DNA of 55,810 bases, taken from assembly GCA_947625885.1 (NCBI GenBank), contig CANQQA010000018.1, forward strand, positions 1-55,810, written 5' to 3'. The position numbers were made by a program, and so were the translations under genes. The notes beneath the pieces were generated by a model, which ran no database searches, was not told the DNA's origin, and was given only the letters and a program-made list of their open reading frames with translations. This document shows, in pieces, positions 24,083-31,785 of the stretch (position 1 is the first letter of the stretch; every line of letters starts with the position of its first letter). This DNA is from an uncultured Bacteroidales bacterium. Lineage in GTDB: Bacteria; Bacteroidota; Bacteroidia; Bacteroidales; UBA11471.

Positions 24083-26308
24083 TTACGATACGCGATACAG
24101 GAGTTGGTCGAGCAGAATGGGAATGTCGCTCTCGCGTATGCCGGCGCGCACGAGGTCGGGAATATCCTGTTTGAAATTTTCACGGAAGCGGCGCAAGTCG
24201 CCGCCTTCGGCTGCGAGGCTTTCGCGGTAGAGGTCGAGCGCGCGGCGTACGTGTCCGAAAGCGAGTTCCACGTGTCCGGCATTCATATAATCCGTTGCCG
24301 TCGGCTTATCGTTCAAAATCTTTTCGTAGTAGCGCTGCGCCTGCTCTTTCTTGCCCACGAGAAACGAGCACCACGCAATGGGGCGCCACGCCTTTCCGCT
24401 GTCGGGCGCGAGGTAGTCGACTTTGAAATAGTATTTCAATGCCTCCTCATAGTTTTTCGCTTCCACGTAGCAATGTCCGATGTTCAGCCCTATGGCGAGG
24501 CTGTCGGGTTGCAGTTCTGCCGCCCGCAGGTAGTAGGCGAGCGCTTTCGCGCTGTTTTTCAGTGTGCGGTAGCAGGCGGCGATGCGGCGTATCGTCCAGA
24601 GGTTGTCGGGCTGTATCATTTCGGCGCGCAGGTAGACGTTCAACGCCTTTTCGTATTCGTCGAGAGTTTGCAGGCAGTAGCCCGTCTTTTGGTAAATTCC
24701 GTTGTCGGCGCCGTACTGTTCGGTCAGCCGCTCGAACACGGCGAGGGCATCGGTGTAAAATTCTTTTTTGAAATAAAATTCGGCAATGAGGCGCATCGTG
24801 TTTTCGTCGCCGAGAACCGATTGCAGGCTCGGAAGCTGCAATAAATCGACAGGCTCGGCAAACGGGTCGTAAAACTCCTCGCGCCGGCTGTGGAGCTTGA
24901 AGAAGCGGTAAAGGTCTTGAATGTACTGGTTGGCGATGCTCTTGCTCAATTCCTCGCCGGAGAGGCTCGTGCGCTCTTTTTCGAGCTGTTCGAGGTCGGC
25001 GCTTTCGGAGTTGAATTGGGAGGTCATCATCTGCCGCTGCGCTTCCGAAACCTGTTTCAGACTCAGGCAGAACGAATATTTGTCGGAGTTGCAGAGAAAA
25101 TGCGAACTGCCGAGCAGTTTCAGAAACGTGCCGCCACCGCTGCCCCCTGCGGGGAAAATATCCTGCACGGCGCTGTGTTCCGCATAGAACGGCGCAAACC
25201 AGTTGCCGATGTCGTTGAAGAACGAAAAACTTTTCAGGTTGGAGAACGTACTCAAAAACACGTCCGAGCCTTCCATTTGCAAGTCGTTCATTTCCTTTAT
25301 CTTGTCGGCGATGCCCGACTGTTCGAGCAGCTCCTGCCACTCCGGATTTTTATCGGGCGTGCCTTCGCCGTCGTTTGGCGACGGGTTTATTTTCTTGTAG
25401 AGCGAGGGCGAGAGCTTCATCATTTCGGGCAGCAGCTCTTCCGTCAGTTTTTTTGAGATGCGCTCCGCCTCGCGGCTGCGTATCAGTTGCAGGAATATGT
25501 TGCGCGTGTCGCGGGCGAAGCCCTCTTGCTCTTTCAGCGATTCGAGGTGAGCCGCCAGTGCGGTCGAGAGCGCGGCGCGGCTGCGGTAGATGTAGAGCAG
25601 CATCAATGCGCTGCACAAGGCGCGCTGCCGCACTTCGTCGTCGCGCCACTCGGTGTAGGCGGAGAGGAGCAGACCGATTTTCCGCTCGTCGTAGCGTTGC
25701 AGCAGGTTCAGCAGCAGGGCGGCGACGACAGCCGATGCCGTTTCTGCCGGATAGCGGTCGGGCGACAGACAGGCTTTCAGCGCCGCATAGTCGTCTTCCG
25801 TCGCGGGATAATTCGTCCAGATAAGCGTAAACAGTTCTTCGCGGGCGCGTTCCGTTTTTTCGCGCAACTGCTTTTGGCGGGCGCGCGTGTCGTCGTTTTC
25901 CTCCGCCAGCAGTTGCAGCGAAAGTTCGTTGTAAGCCTTGTCCAGCGCTTTGCACGCGTTCTGTATCGACGTATCGGCAAGTTGCCGGAAATAGCGTTTT
26001 TTCTGGAAATAGAGCGTATTCGATTCGGCGGCGAGCAGCGCCTCTTCCGTGCGGTCTGCCAGCGTGTAGGCGGTAAGCATCAGCTTGCCGTACATCTGTT
26101 GGCGGTCGGGGTCGTCGCAGCCGTCGAGCATATATTGCGTCAGGTAGCGGTAGGCGGTTTCCGCCTCCGACAGTTTGTCGGCAATCTGCCACACGTCGGG
26201 GAGCATCGACAACCACACCGAAATGCGGTCGAACGCCTCTTTGAGACGCTTCTCGTCGAGGAGCGCCATCACTTCGCGGTAGCGGTGTTGTATTTCGGCG
26301 ACAGTCAT
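24083..26308 (-). CDS. Large cytoplasmic TPR (tetratricopeptide) protein
   Basis: Product of 741 residues from ATG 26308; an in-frame TTG at 26341 would add 11. No signal peptide. The first 400 residues are helical, rich in Leu, Glu and Arg. Clear TPR units lie in the last 250 residues, for example ALAVFERLTEQYGADNGIYQ, ALNVYLRAEMIQPDN, ALAYYLRAAELQPDSLAIG and ALKYYFKVDYLAPDSGKAW. Such repeats bind partner proteins; no catalytic motif is seen. It ends exactly where the LtaS-like gene ends, with no terminator between. No recognised family beyond TPR, so function is open. Confidence 0.85.
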   Translation of the reverse strand: MTVAEIQHRYREVMALLDEKRLKEAFDRISVWLSMLPDVWQIADKLSEAETAYRYLTQYMLDGCDDPDRQQMYGKLMLTAYTLADRTEEALLAAESNTLYFQKKRYFRQLADTSIQNACKALDKAYNELSLQLLAEENDDTRARQKQLREKTERAREELFTLIWTNYPATEDDYAALKACLSPDRYPAETASAVVAALLLNLLQRYDERKIGLLLSAYTEWRDDEVRQRALCSALMLLYIYRSRAALSTALAAHLESLKEQEGFARDTRNIFLQLIRSREAERISKKLTEELLPEMMKLSPSLYKKINPSPNDGEGTPDKNPEWQELLEQSGIADKIKEMNDLQMEGSDVFLSTFSNLKSFSFFNDIGNWFAPFYAEHSAVQDIFPAGGSGGGTFLKLLGSSHFLCNSDKYSFCLSLKQVSEAQRQMMTSQFNSESADLEQLEKERTSLSGEELSKSIANQYIQDLYRFFKLHSRREEFYDPFAEPVDLLQLPSLQSVLGDENTMRLIAEFYFKKEFYTDALAVFERLTEQYGADNGIYQKTGYCLQTLDEYEKALNVYLRAEMIQPDNLWTIRRIAACYRTLKNSAKALAYYLRAAELQPDSLAIGLNIGHCYVEAKNYEEALKYYFKVDYLAPDSGKAWRPIAWCSFLVGKKEQAQRYYEKILNDKPTATDYMNAGHVELAFGHVRRALDLYRESLAAEGGDLRRFRENFKQDIPDLVRAGIRESDIPILLDQLLYRVS

Positions 26309-26455
26309 ATCGGGAACAACTCTTTTTCGATTTTCCCGCAAATTTTATGCCAAAACGATTTTACGAACAGCGCGGGTCGGAAATCGGAATTTTCCGGCAA
26401 ACTATTTTACCCGATGTCTGTTATAGGGAGTAGAAGTTTTATAAAAATTACATCT

Positions 26456-26905
26456 ATGAAAAAGTTTTTTCTTTTACTCTTGGCGCCGGCATTGCTGGCG
26501 GCGTGCCATTCGCGGCAACAGCAGGGCGAAAGCGTAAGCCTGCAAGCCGAAACGATGGTCAATGATACGCTGGTTACGATTTACGAAGGGTGGGCGGAAT
26601 CTGCCGACGGGCAAGCCATTCTCTACGACCTGTTCGTGCTCACGCCCATGAACGGCGGCGATGAGGTATATCAGATGGTGATGTCGTATACCGATTCGGC
26701 AACGATGGCAGATACCAGCGTCATGATTCAGGCGCAGGTGATGCCGGTGCCCGGTATGCCCGCCGACACGCTGATCGTGTTCACCGGCAAAAACGGCGAG
26801 GACGTTTCTCTGCGGGCGCGGGGCGATTCGATGCTCGTAGCCATGGGGCGCGACATAAAGAAATTCGGGCACAAAGCTGCCCATGTGCTCCACCGGTTGA
26901 AGTGA
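26456..26905 (+). CDS. Small lipoprotein of unknown function
   Basis: A 149-residue protein. The start MKKFFLLLLAPALLAACHS shows a lipobox with Cys17. The mature part has two or three beta-strand-rich segments (DTLVTIYEGWAESADGQ, DEVYQMVMSYTDSATM, TLIVFTGKNG) and a basic C-terminus (KKFGHKAAHVLHRLK). The opening is reminiscent of NlpE-like lipoproteins, but the CxxC copper motif of NlpE is missing, so I do not assign that. The frame extends far upstream, but only as a shadow of the TPR gene. A terminator follows. Confidence 0.82.
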   Translation: MKKFFLLLLAPALLAACHSRQQQGESVSLQAETMVNDTLVTIYEGWAESADGQAILYDLFVLTPMNGGDEVYQMVMSYTDSATMADTSVMIQAQVMPVPGMPADTLIVFTGKNGEDVSLRARGDSMLVAMGRDIKKFGHKAAHVLHRLK

Positions 26906-26922
26906 TTTTATCCGAGTAGAGC

Positions 26923-26953
26923 AGAGGCTGCCTTCGCGATACGGGCAGCCTCT
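26923..26953 (+). terminator. Terminator after the small lipoprotein gene
   Basis: Stem AGAGGCTGCC / GGCAGCCTCT with an 11-nt loop, followed by TTTTTATTG. Confidence 0.88.
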
Positions 26954-26981
26954 TTTTTATTGTTTTCGGTGAAAATAAAAA

Positions 26982-27011
26982 GCCGCCCCGCCATTCGCAT
27001 GGCAGGGCGGC
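26982..27011 (-). terminator. Terminator of the BspA-like gene
   Basis: Stem GCCGCCC-C-GCCAT / ATGGC-A-GGGCGGC with one mismatch and a 4-nt loop. On the minus strand it is followed by TTTTTATTTTC. Confidence 0.82.
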
Positions 27012-27077
27012 GCGTCCAAGATTATCTATTCAGGAAATTCTTTTTTCATTCTATGCTCTTTTGCTGTAATAGTCGTG

Positions 27078-28973
27078 CTATCGGACGATTATCATCTTCT
27101 TGCCGTTCACAATATACGCACCGTTCTGTAATGTTTTGAGGTCTGCGGCATCATCGGTTTCGAGTACCAACACGCCCTGCGGGTTATACACCGCTATGTG
27201 TTCGTCGGCTTTGTCTTGTCGTATTTCCGTAATGGCGGACGATTCGTCTATCGGCAATATCTCTCCGAACTCCTTCCACCCTTCGGCATTCCAATAGGCT
27301 TCTACCGACCCTTTGGGTACGTAAAGTTTGCAGTTGGCACAATCGACACCAGCGAAAGCAAAGTAGGAACGTTCCCTTTCATCTATTATTACAATATCCA
27401 CCGGTGTCGGATTATAAGCGGTTACCGTTGTCAAGCCGCTATAAGCAAAAGCCTCGTTGCCGATAGTCTGAACACTCTCAGGAATTGTTACCGATGTCAA
27501 ATTTTCGCAATACGCAAAAGCACTGCTGCCGATAGTGGTAACGCTATTACCTATCGTTACCGACGTCAAACCCGTGCAACCGTCAAAAGCATAGTTGCCG
27601 ATAGCGGTAACGCCGTCGCCTATCGTTACCTCCGCCAAGCCCGTGCAATCGTAAAAAGCATAGTCGCCGATAGCGGTAACGCCGTCGCCTATCGTTACCT
27701 CCGCCAAGCCCGTGCAATCGTAAAAGGCCTTCTCGCCGATAGTCGTAACGCTCTCCGGTATCGTTACCGATGTCAAGCCGTCGCAATACGCAAAAGCATT
27801 GTCGCCGATAGTGGTAACGCCGTCGCCTATCGTTACCGATGTCAAGTCATATTGGGAAAAAGCATTGACACCGATAACCTTAACTTCTTTTGGTATGGTG
27901 TATTGGGTCAATCCACTCGGTGCAAAGGCTTTCAAGGTATCGTTTATGACAAGACAACGATGATCGGCTGTTGCAAATTTTCCCTTAAATTCTGTCAAAC
28001 CCCTGCACAACGAAAAAGCCTCGTTGCCGATAGCGGTAACGCTATTGGGTATCGTTACCGACGTCAATTTGTGGCATAAGTAAAAAGCATCGTCGCCGAT
28101 AGTCTGAACACTCTTACCTATCGTTACTGACGTCAAACCCGTGCAACGGTAAAAAGCATAGTTGTCGATAGTGGTAACACTCTCAGGTATCGTTACCGAT
28201 GTCAAGTTATCGCAATACTCAAAAGCCCCGATGCCGATAGAAGTAACACTATTGGGTATCGTTACCGATGTCAAGCCGGTGCAGTACCGAAAAGTCCTGT
28301 AACCGATAGCGGTAACACTCTCGGGTATCGTTATCGATGTCAAACCAAAGCAACTGGAAAAAGCTAAACTGCCAATAGTCGTAACGCTCTCCGGTATCGT
28401 TACCGACGTCAAGCCCGTGCAACCGTCAAAAGCATTGTCGCCGATAGTGGTAACACTATTGGGTATCGTTATCTCTGTCAAACCAGAGCAACTGGAAAAA
28501 GCCCCGTAGCCGACAACTTTAACACCGTCGGGTATGGTATATTCGGCTACATCGCATTTCGGTGCAAAGGCTTTCAAGGTATCATTTACAATAAGACAAC
28601 AGTTGTCTACTGTAAATTTTCCCTTAAATTCGGTCAAGCCGTCGCACCTGTAAAAAGTCCCGTCGCCGATAGCGGTAACACTCTCGGGTATCGTTACCGA
28701 TGTCAAGCCGTGGCATTCGTAAAAAGCCCTGTTGCCGATAGCGGTAACCCGATATTCGGTTCCATCATAATGCGTTACCGTTGCGGGAATGGTTACATTG
28801 CCCGAATAATCGCTCGAATAACGAGACGTAACCTCAACCGTCTTGTCGTCCGACGACGAAGTAATGTTGTAATAGATACCGTCTGCCTCAAAGTCATACG
28901 CCCATACGGCAGTGGAGAACAGCCATGCGCACAGCAGCAGCGCCGTGCGACAAAAACAATAGCGTTTTTTCAT
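27078..28973 (-). CDS. BspA-like leucine-rich-repeat surface protein
   Basis: A 631-residue exported protein. The signal peptide covers about residues 1-25 (CAWLFSTAVWA). About twenty 23-residue TpLRR/LRR_5 units follow, built on the pattern VTIPxSVTTIGxxAFxxCxGLTS. Two divergent blocks (EFKGKF...CLVINDTLKAFAP) interrupt the array. The last 80 residues carry LYVPKGSVEAYWNAEGWKEF and a beta-rich tail ending GAYIVNGKKMIIVR, like a Bacteroidales C-terminal sorting-type domain. BspA-like proteins bind host or bacterial surfaces. Neighbouring DNA units are nearly identical (around 27580-27720), so copy number may vary. A long folded leader precedes the gene. Confidence 0.93.
   Translation of the reverse strand: MKKRYCFCRTALLLCAWLFSTAVWAYDFEADGIYYNITSSSDDKTVEVTSRYSSDYSGNVTIPATVTHYDGTEYRVTAIGNRAFYECHGLTSVTIPESVTAIGDGTFYRCDGLTEFKGKFTVDNCCLIVNDTLKAFAPKCDVAEYTIPDGVKVVGYGAFSSCSGLTEITIPNSVTTIGDNAFDGCTGLTSVTIPESVTTIGSLAFSSCFGLTSITIPESVTAIGYRTFRYCTGLTSVTIPNSVTSIGIGAFEYCDNLTSVTIPESVTTIDNYAFYRCTGLTSVTIGKSVQTIGDDAFYLCHKLTSVTIPNSVTAIGNEAFSLCRGLTEFKGKFATADHRCLVINDTLKAFAPSGLTQYTIPKEVKVIGVNAFSQYDLTSVTIGDGVTTIGDNAFAYCDGLTSVTIPESVTTIGEKAFYDCTGLAEVTIGDGVTAIGDYAFYDCTGLAEVTIGDGVTAIGNYAFDGCTGLTSVTIGNSVTTIGSSAFAYCENLTSVTIPESVQTIGNEAFAYSGLTTVTAYNPTPVDIVIIDERERSYFAFAGVDCANCKLYVPKGSVEAYWNAEGWKEFGEILPIDESSAITEIRQDKADEHIAVYNPQGVLVLETDDAADLKTLQNGAYIVNGKKMIIVR
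27420..28760 (-). repeat. Tandem 69-bp coding repeats (TpLRR units)
   Basis: The repeat unit is 69 bp (23 codons). Neighbouring copies at about 27580-27720 differ by only a few bases, while others are more divergent. The array explains the regular GATAGTGGTAACG-like phrases on the plus strand. Confidence 0.9.
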
Positions 28974-29267
28974 GTTTCAAAAATTTGTGCCCGCTGCTCC
29001 CCGACAAGGCGTTAATAATAAGCATAATACAATAAAAGCGTGAGGAACAATCTCCGTCTATCTGTTCTGAGGCATCGCCAAACGCCCACAAAGAAATAAA
29101 CAGCTACCCCACGCCTGCCATATATGAACACCTCACGGCGCATATCGGCTGCATGAGCGTTTGCACTGTCTATCCTTCTTTGTTGAATTTTGGCGAATTT
29201 CCAGAACAAGGATAAAACGAAACGCTTTACGAATCAATAGTTTGCGGAGAACCGCCGTTCCCCGTAT
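28974..29267 (-). promoter_or_regulatory. Long folded 5' leader of the BspA-like gene
   Basis: About 290 nt between the predicted transcript start and the bspA ATG. On the minus strand the leader begins with a hairpin GGGGAAC / GTTCTCC (plus positions 29246-29263). Further on, CGTGAGG and CCTCACG, about 85 nt apart, can pair (29129-29135 with 29039-29045) and enclose GAACA / TGTTC. Short open frames in the region lack starts or protein-like composition. From memory, similar short hypothetical peptides are often annotated in Bacteroides genomes, which suggests a recurring RNA or repeat element; this is unverified. Confidence 0.5.
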
Positions 29268-29272
29268 CGCTA

Positions 29273-29302
29273 CAAAGATACGAAAAATATCGTTCTTGCA
29301 AA
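29273..29302 (-). promoter_or_regulatory. Promoter of the BspA-like gene
   Basis: Minus-strand -7 box TATCTTTG at 29273-29280 and TTTG -33 element at 29299-29302, 18 bp apart. Confidence 0.6.
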
Positions 29303-29383
29303 CACTCTCGCGGGGTAGCTTGCAAATTTTATGATGATTCTTGTAATTTTTTGTTTCGGTTCGAGAAAAAGTGCATAAAAAAC

Positions 29384-29420
29384 GCTCTTTCCGCAACAAC
29401 GGGCGTCTGGCGGAAAGAGC
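29384..29420 (-). terminator. Terminator of the fucose operon/membrane protein gene
   Basis: Perfect 11-bp stem GCTCTTTCCGC / GCGGAAAGAGC. On the minus strand it is followed by GTTTTTTATG. It closes the transcript that ends with the membrane protein gene at 29443. Confidence 0.88.
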
Positions 29421-29442
29421 GGAAAAGGAAAGAGCGTCGGTG

Positions 29443-29976
29443 CTATTCGAACAGCTTGATAAAAATGGTGGCGTAGGTGGTGGCGAGGGCGAGTATCTCG
29501 ATCCAGAACAGGGGATTCGTCCGCAGGAAACGCTCCGTGAATGTGCCTTGTTTCTGCACCGACATGGCGATAATGGTATAGAGTATGTATGCACTCCATG
29601 CAAAAAGCAGTAGGGGAAGGTTGAGCCCGACCCATATCTGTGAGCCGATGAGGCTCGATGTGGCGCCGGTGATGTGTATCTTCCGCTGATGTTTGTCGGT
29701 GAAATTGGGAGCGGCGCCCACCAAGAAAAGTCCGACCATCGCGATGATGGCGGCGATTGTCGTATGGGGCTTGCTTACCATGATAATGGGATAGATAAGC
29801 AGGAGAGAAACCGACCACATGGTAGCCGTGAACCAAAAACGGTGTTTCAGTTTGAAAAATGTGGCGCTGATAGAGGGCGGCACACCCTTTATTTCGATGC
29901 ACACGCCAGCTACGTAAGCCGCCATGATGAAAATAGACATCACCGTAAGTATGAATGAAAGATACATGAACATCAT
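29443..29976 (-). CDS. Multi-pass membrane protein, unknown function
   Basis: A 177-residue integral membrane protein with about five hydrophobic helices (near residues 5-25, 50-67, 74-93, 108-138 and 155-175). Between helices lie short polar loops such as KPHTT and TDKHQRKIHITGATSS, which might be a ligand loop facing the periplasm. I do not recognise a named family with confidence; it resembles uncharacterised small membrane proteins of Bacteroidales. The gene starts 20 bp after fucP and ends with the operon terminator, so it is probably co-transcribed with fucose uptake. A later start (Met2 or Met4) is possible. Confidence 0.78.
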   Translation of the reverse strand: MMFMYLSFILTVMSIFIMAAYVAGVCIEIKGVPPSISATFFKLKHRFWFTATMWSVSLLLIYPIIMVSKPHTTIAAIIAMVGLFLVGAAPNFTDKHQRKIHITGATSSLIGSQIWVGLNLPLLLFAWSAYILYTIIAMSVQKQGTFTERFLRTNPLFWIEILALATTYATIFIKLFE

Positions 29977-29996
29977 CGTGAATCGGATTTTCGAGG

Positions 29997-31319
29997 TTAT
30001 ACGTTATGTGTTTTCATGCGCGAAGTCCGGTAACCGTAGAGCGCCACGACAAGGAAGCAGATAAGCGGCAGTACGAACGACACGTTCACCGCCGGCAGTC
30101 CGAACAGCATACCTTGGTCGATAATGCTGCCTTGCAGGGGCGGCATGAGCGCGCCGCCCACGATTGCCATGACGAGGAATGCGGCTCCGAGCGTAGTGTC
30201 TTGCGCATCGACGTTTTCGAGGGCGATGCCGTAAATGGTGGGGAACATGAGCGACATGAAAATGCTGATAGCCACGAGGCAGTAGAGTCCGCCCACGCCG
30301 ACGATGAAAATCGTGCCCAACGTGGCGAGCGCCGCTCCGACACCGAAGCAGGCAAGCAACACGTGCGAATTGATGTACTTCATCAGGAAAGTGCTGATGA
30401 AGCGGCTGCATAGGAACATCGACATGGCGATGATGTTGTAGTTCTGGGCGGTGGCTTTGTTGATGCCGAGATTGTCGGCGTATTGTATGATGAACGTCCA
30501 GACCATGATTTGCGCGGCGACGTAGAACATCTGCGTCAATACGCCTTCGCGGTAGATTTTGTTTTTCCAGAGGCGGGAGAGGGTCTCGCTCACCTTATCG
30601 GTCGTGCCGTCCTCCCGACGGGCGGTCTGCGGCATTTTCTTCAACGCGATGATGATGAACATTATCAATACGACGATGCCGATAGCCACGTAGGGGTCGC
30701 GAATGATGGCGAGGTCGTGCAGCCGGATTTCGGCTTTCTCGGCTTCGGAAAGGGTGTTGAAGAGAATCTGTCCGGCGGCGTCGCGTCTGTCCGACCAAAG
30801 AGCCGGCAGCACGACGAGCGAGGCGACCGCCATGCCCGAGAGCGAACCCATGGGATTGAACGCCTGCGCCATGTTGAGCCGGCGGGTTGAACTCTCTTTC
30901 GAGCCGAGCGAGAGTATGAAGGGGTTGGCGGTCGTTTCGAGGAACGCCAGTCCGAATGTCAGAATATACAGCGAGAGGCAGAAAAAGGTAAATTGTTGAT
31001 AAGCCGCGGCGGGAATGAACAGAAACGCTCCGACGGCATAGAGGGCAAGCCCGAGCAAGATACCGCTTTTATAACTGTACCGGCGAATGAAGAGCGCGGC
31101 AGGCACTGCCATGGTGGCGTAGCCGCCGTAGAATGCGAATTGCACCATGGAGGCTTTGGCTGCGGAGAGTTCCATGACGGTCTGGAAAGCGGCGACCATG
31201 GGGTTGGTGATGTCGTTGGCGAATCCCCACAAGGCAAACAGCGCCGTGATGAGGATAAAGGTAACCAGATATTTTTTTTCGACGAGTTTCGGTTTGGCGG
31301 TTTTGCTTTTCGCTTCCAT
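29997..31319 (-). CDS. fucP: L-fucose:H+ symporter
   Basis: Major-facilitator permease, 440 residues and twelve predicted helices. FucP-type signatures are present: FILITALFALWGFANDITNPMV in helix 1 with the Asn-Asp pair, FAFYGGYATMAVPAALF in helix 2, and LETTANPFILSLG in helix 4. It imports L-fucose with protons. It follows the mutarotase gene by 8 bp. The mutarotase equilibrates fucose anomers for the isomerase FucI encoded further upstream. Transcription must read through or start within the strong hairpin at 31744-31774. Confidence 0.94.
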   Translation of the reverse strand: MEAKSKTAKPKLVEKKYLVTFILITALFALWGFANDITNPMVAAFQTVMELSAAKASMVQFAFYGGYATMAVPAALFIRRYSYKSGILLGLALYAVGAFLFIPAAAYQQFTFFCLSLYILTFGLAFLETTANPFILSLGSKESSTRRLNMAQAFNPMGSLSGMAVASLVVLPALWSDRRDAAGQILFNTLSEAEKAEIRLHDLAIIRDPYVAIGIVVLIMFIIIALKKMPQTARREDGTTDKVSETLSRLWKNKIYREGVLTQMFYVAAQIMVWTFIIQYADNLGINKATAQNYNIIAMSMFLCSRFISTFLMKYINSHVLLACFGVGAALATLGTIFIVGVGGLYCLVAISIFMSLMFPTIYGIALENVDAQDTTLGAAFLVMAIVGGALMPPLQGSIIDQGMLFGLPAVNVSFVLPLICFLVVALYGYRTSRMKTHNV

Positions 31320-31327
31320 AAGGCAGA

Positions 31328-31720
31328 TTATTTATCGTAAAGGTGAAACATACGCTCCATCGGTCGCCATTTTTCAGAGGACGACGCTCCGGCAGCAGCC
31401 TGCTGAAAGATAGCCATATAGTCTTCCCATTCCTGCTGGCGGGGCAGGGTGCCGAGCCGCTGCATGGCGGTGTCCCAGTCGAAGTCGAGGGGCGTCTCCA
31501 CAATCATAAACAAACGAGAACCCAAAATGTATATCTCCATTTCGAGGATTCCCACTTCGCGTATGCCTGCGAGGATTTCCGACCACGCATATTCTTCACT
31601 GTGCCGTTTCCGGTACTCGGCTATCAATTCCGGATTTTCTTTCAAGTCGAGTGTCTGGCAATATCGTTTCACCGGTTGCTTGTACGACTGCACCCGATAA
31701 CCTGTCTTCGGTGTTTCCAT
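31328..31720 (-). CDS. RhaM-type sugar mutarotase (L-fucose/L-rhamnose)
   Basis: A 130-residue dimeric alpha/beta-barrel mutarotase (DUF718). Seen: RYCQTLDLKENPELIAEYRKRHSEEYAW, the usual start with the catalytic-region RH, then GILEMEIYILGSRLFMIVETP and MQRLGTLPRQQEWEDYM. In rhamnose systems this family interconverts alpha and beta rhamnose. Here it sits between fucO and fucP, so L-fucose is the likely sugar. Only 23 bp separate the operon hairpin from its start codon, leaving no room for a separate ordinary promoter. Confidence 0.9.
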   Translation of the reverse strand: METPKTGYRVQSYKQPVKRYCQTLDLKENPELIAEYRKRHSEEYAWSEILAGIREVGILEMEIYILGSRLFMIVETPLDFDWDTAMQRLGTLPRQQEWEDYMAIFQQAAAGASSSEKWRPMERMFHLYDK

Positions 31721-31743
31721 GATATAGTTGATTGATAAAAAGA

Positions 31744-31774
31744 GCGTTACGGCTGCATTGTGCAGCCGTAACGC
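31744..31774 (-). terminator. Strong hairpin inside the fucose operon, downstream of fucO
   Basis: Perfect 14-bp stem GCGTTACGGCTGCA / TGCAGCCGTAACGC with a 3-nt loop. On the minus strand it is followed by CTCTTTTTATC. It looks like a full intrinsic terminator, yet the mutarotase and fucP genes follow immediately. Confidence 0.85.
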
Positions 31775-31785
31775 AGAGGTGTTTT

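Noticed and set aside
26456-26905. Calling the small lipoprotein NlpE
   Set aside because: The CxxC motif of NlpE is absent and the similarity is limited to a short opening segment.
27420-28760. Regular repeats that look at first like a CRISPR array
   Set aside because: The period is 69 bp, in frame, and encodes TpLRR units without spacer-like variable segments.
29012-29209. A 65-codon minus-strand frame in the BspA leader
   Set aside because: No good start signal and Arg-rich, tail-hydrophobic composition; the DNA makes more sense as a folded leader.
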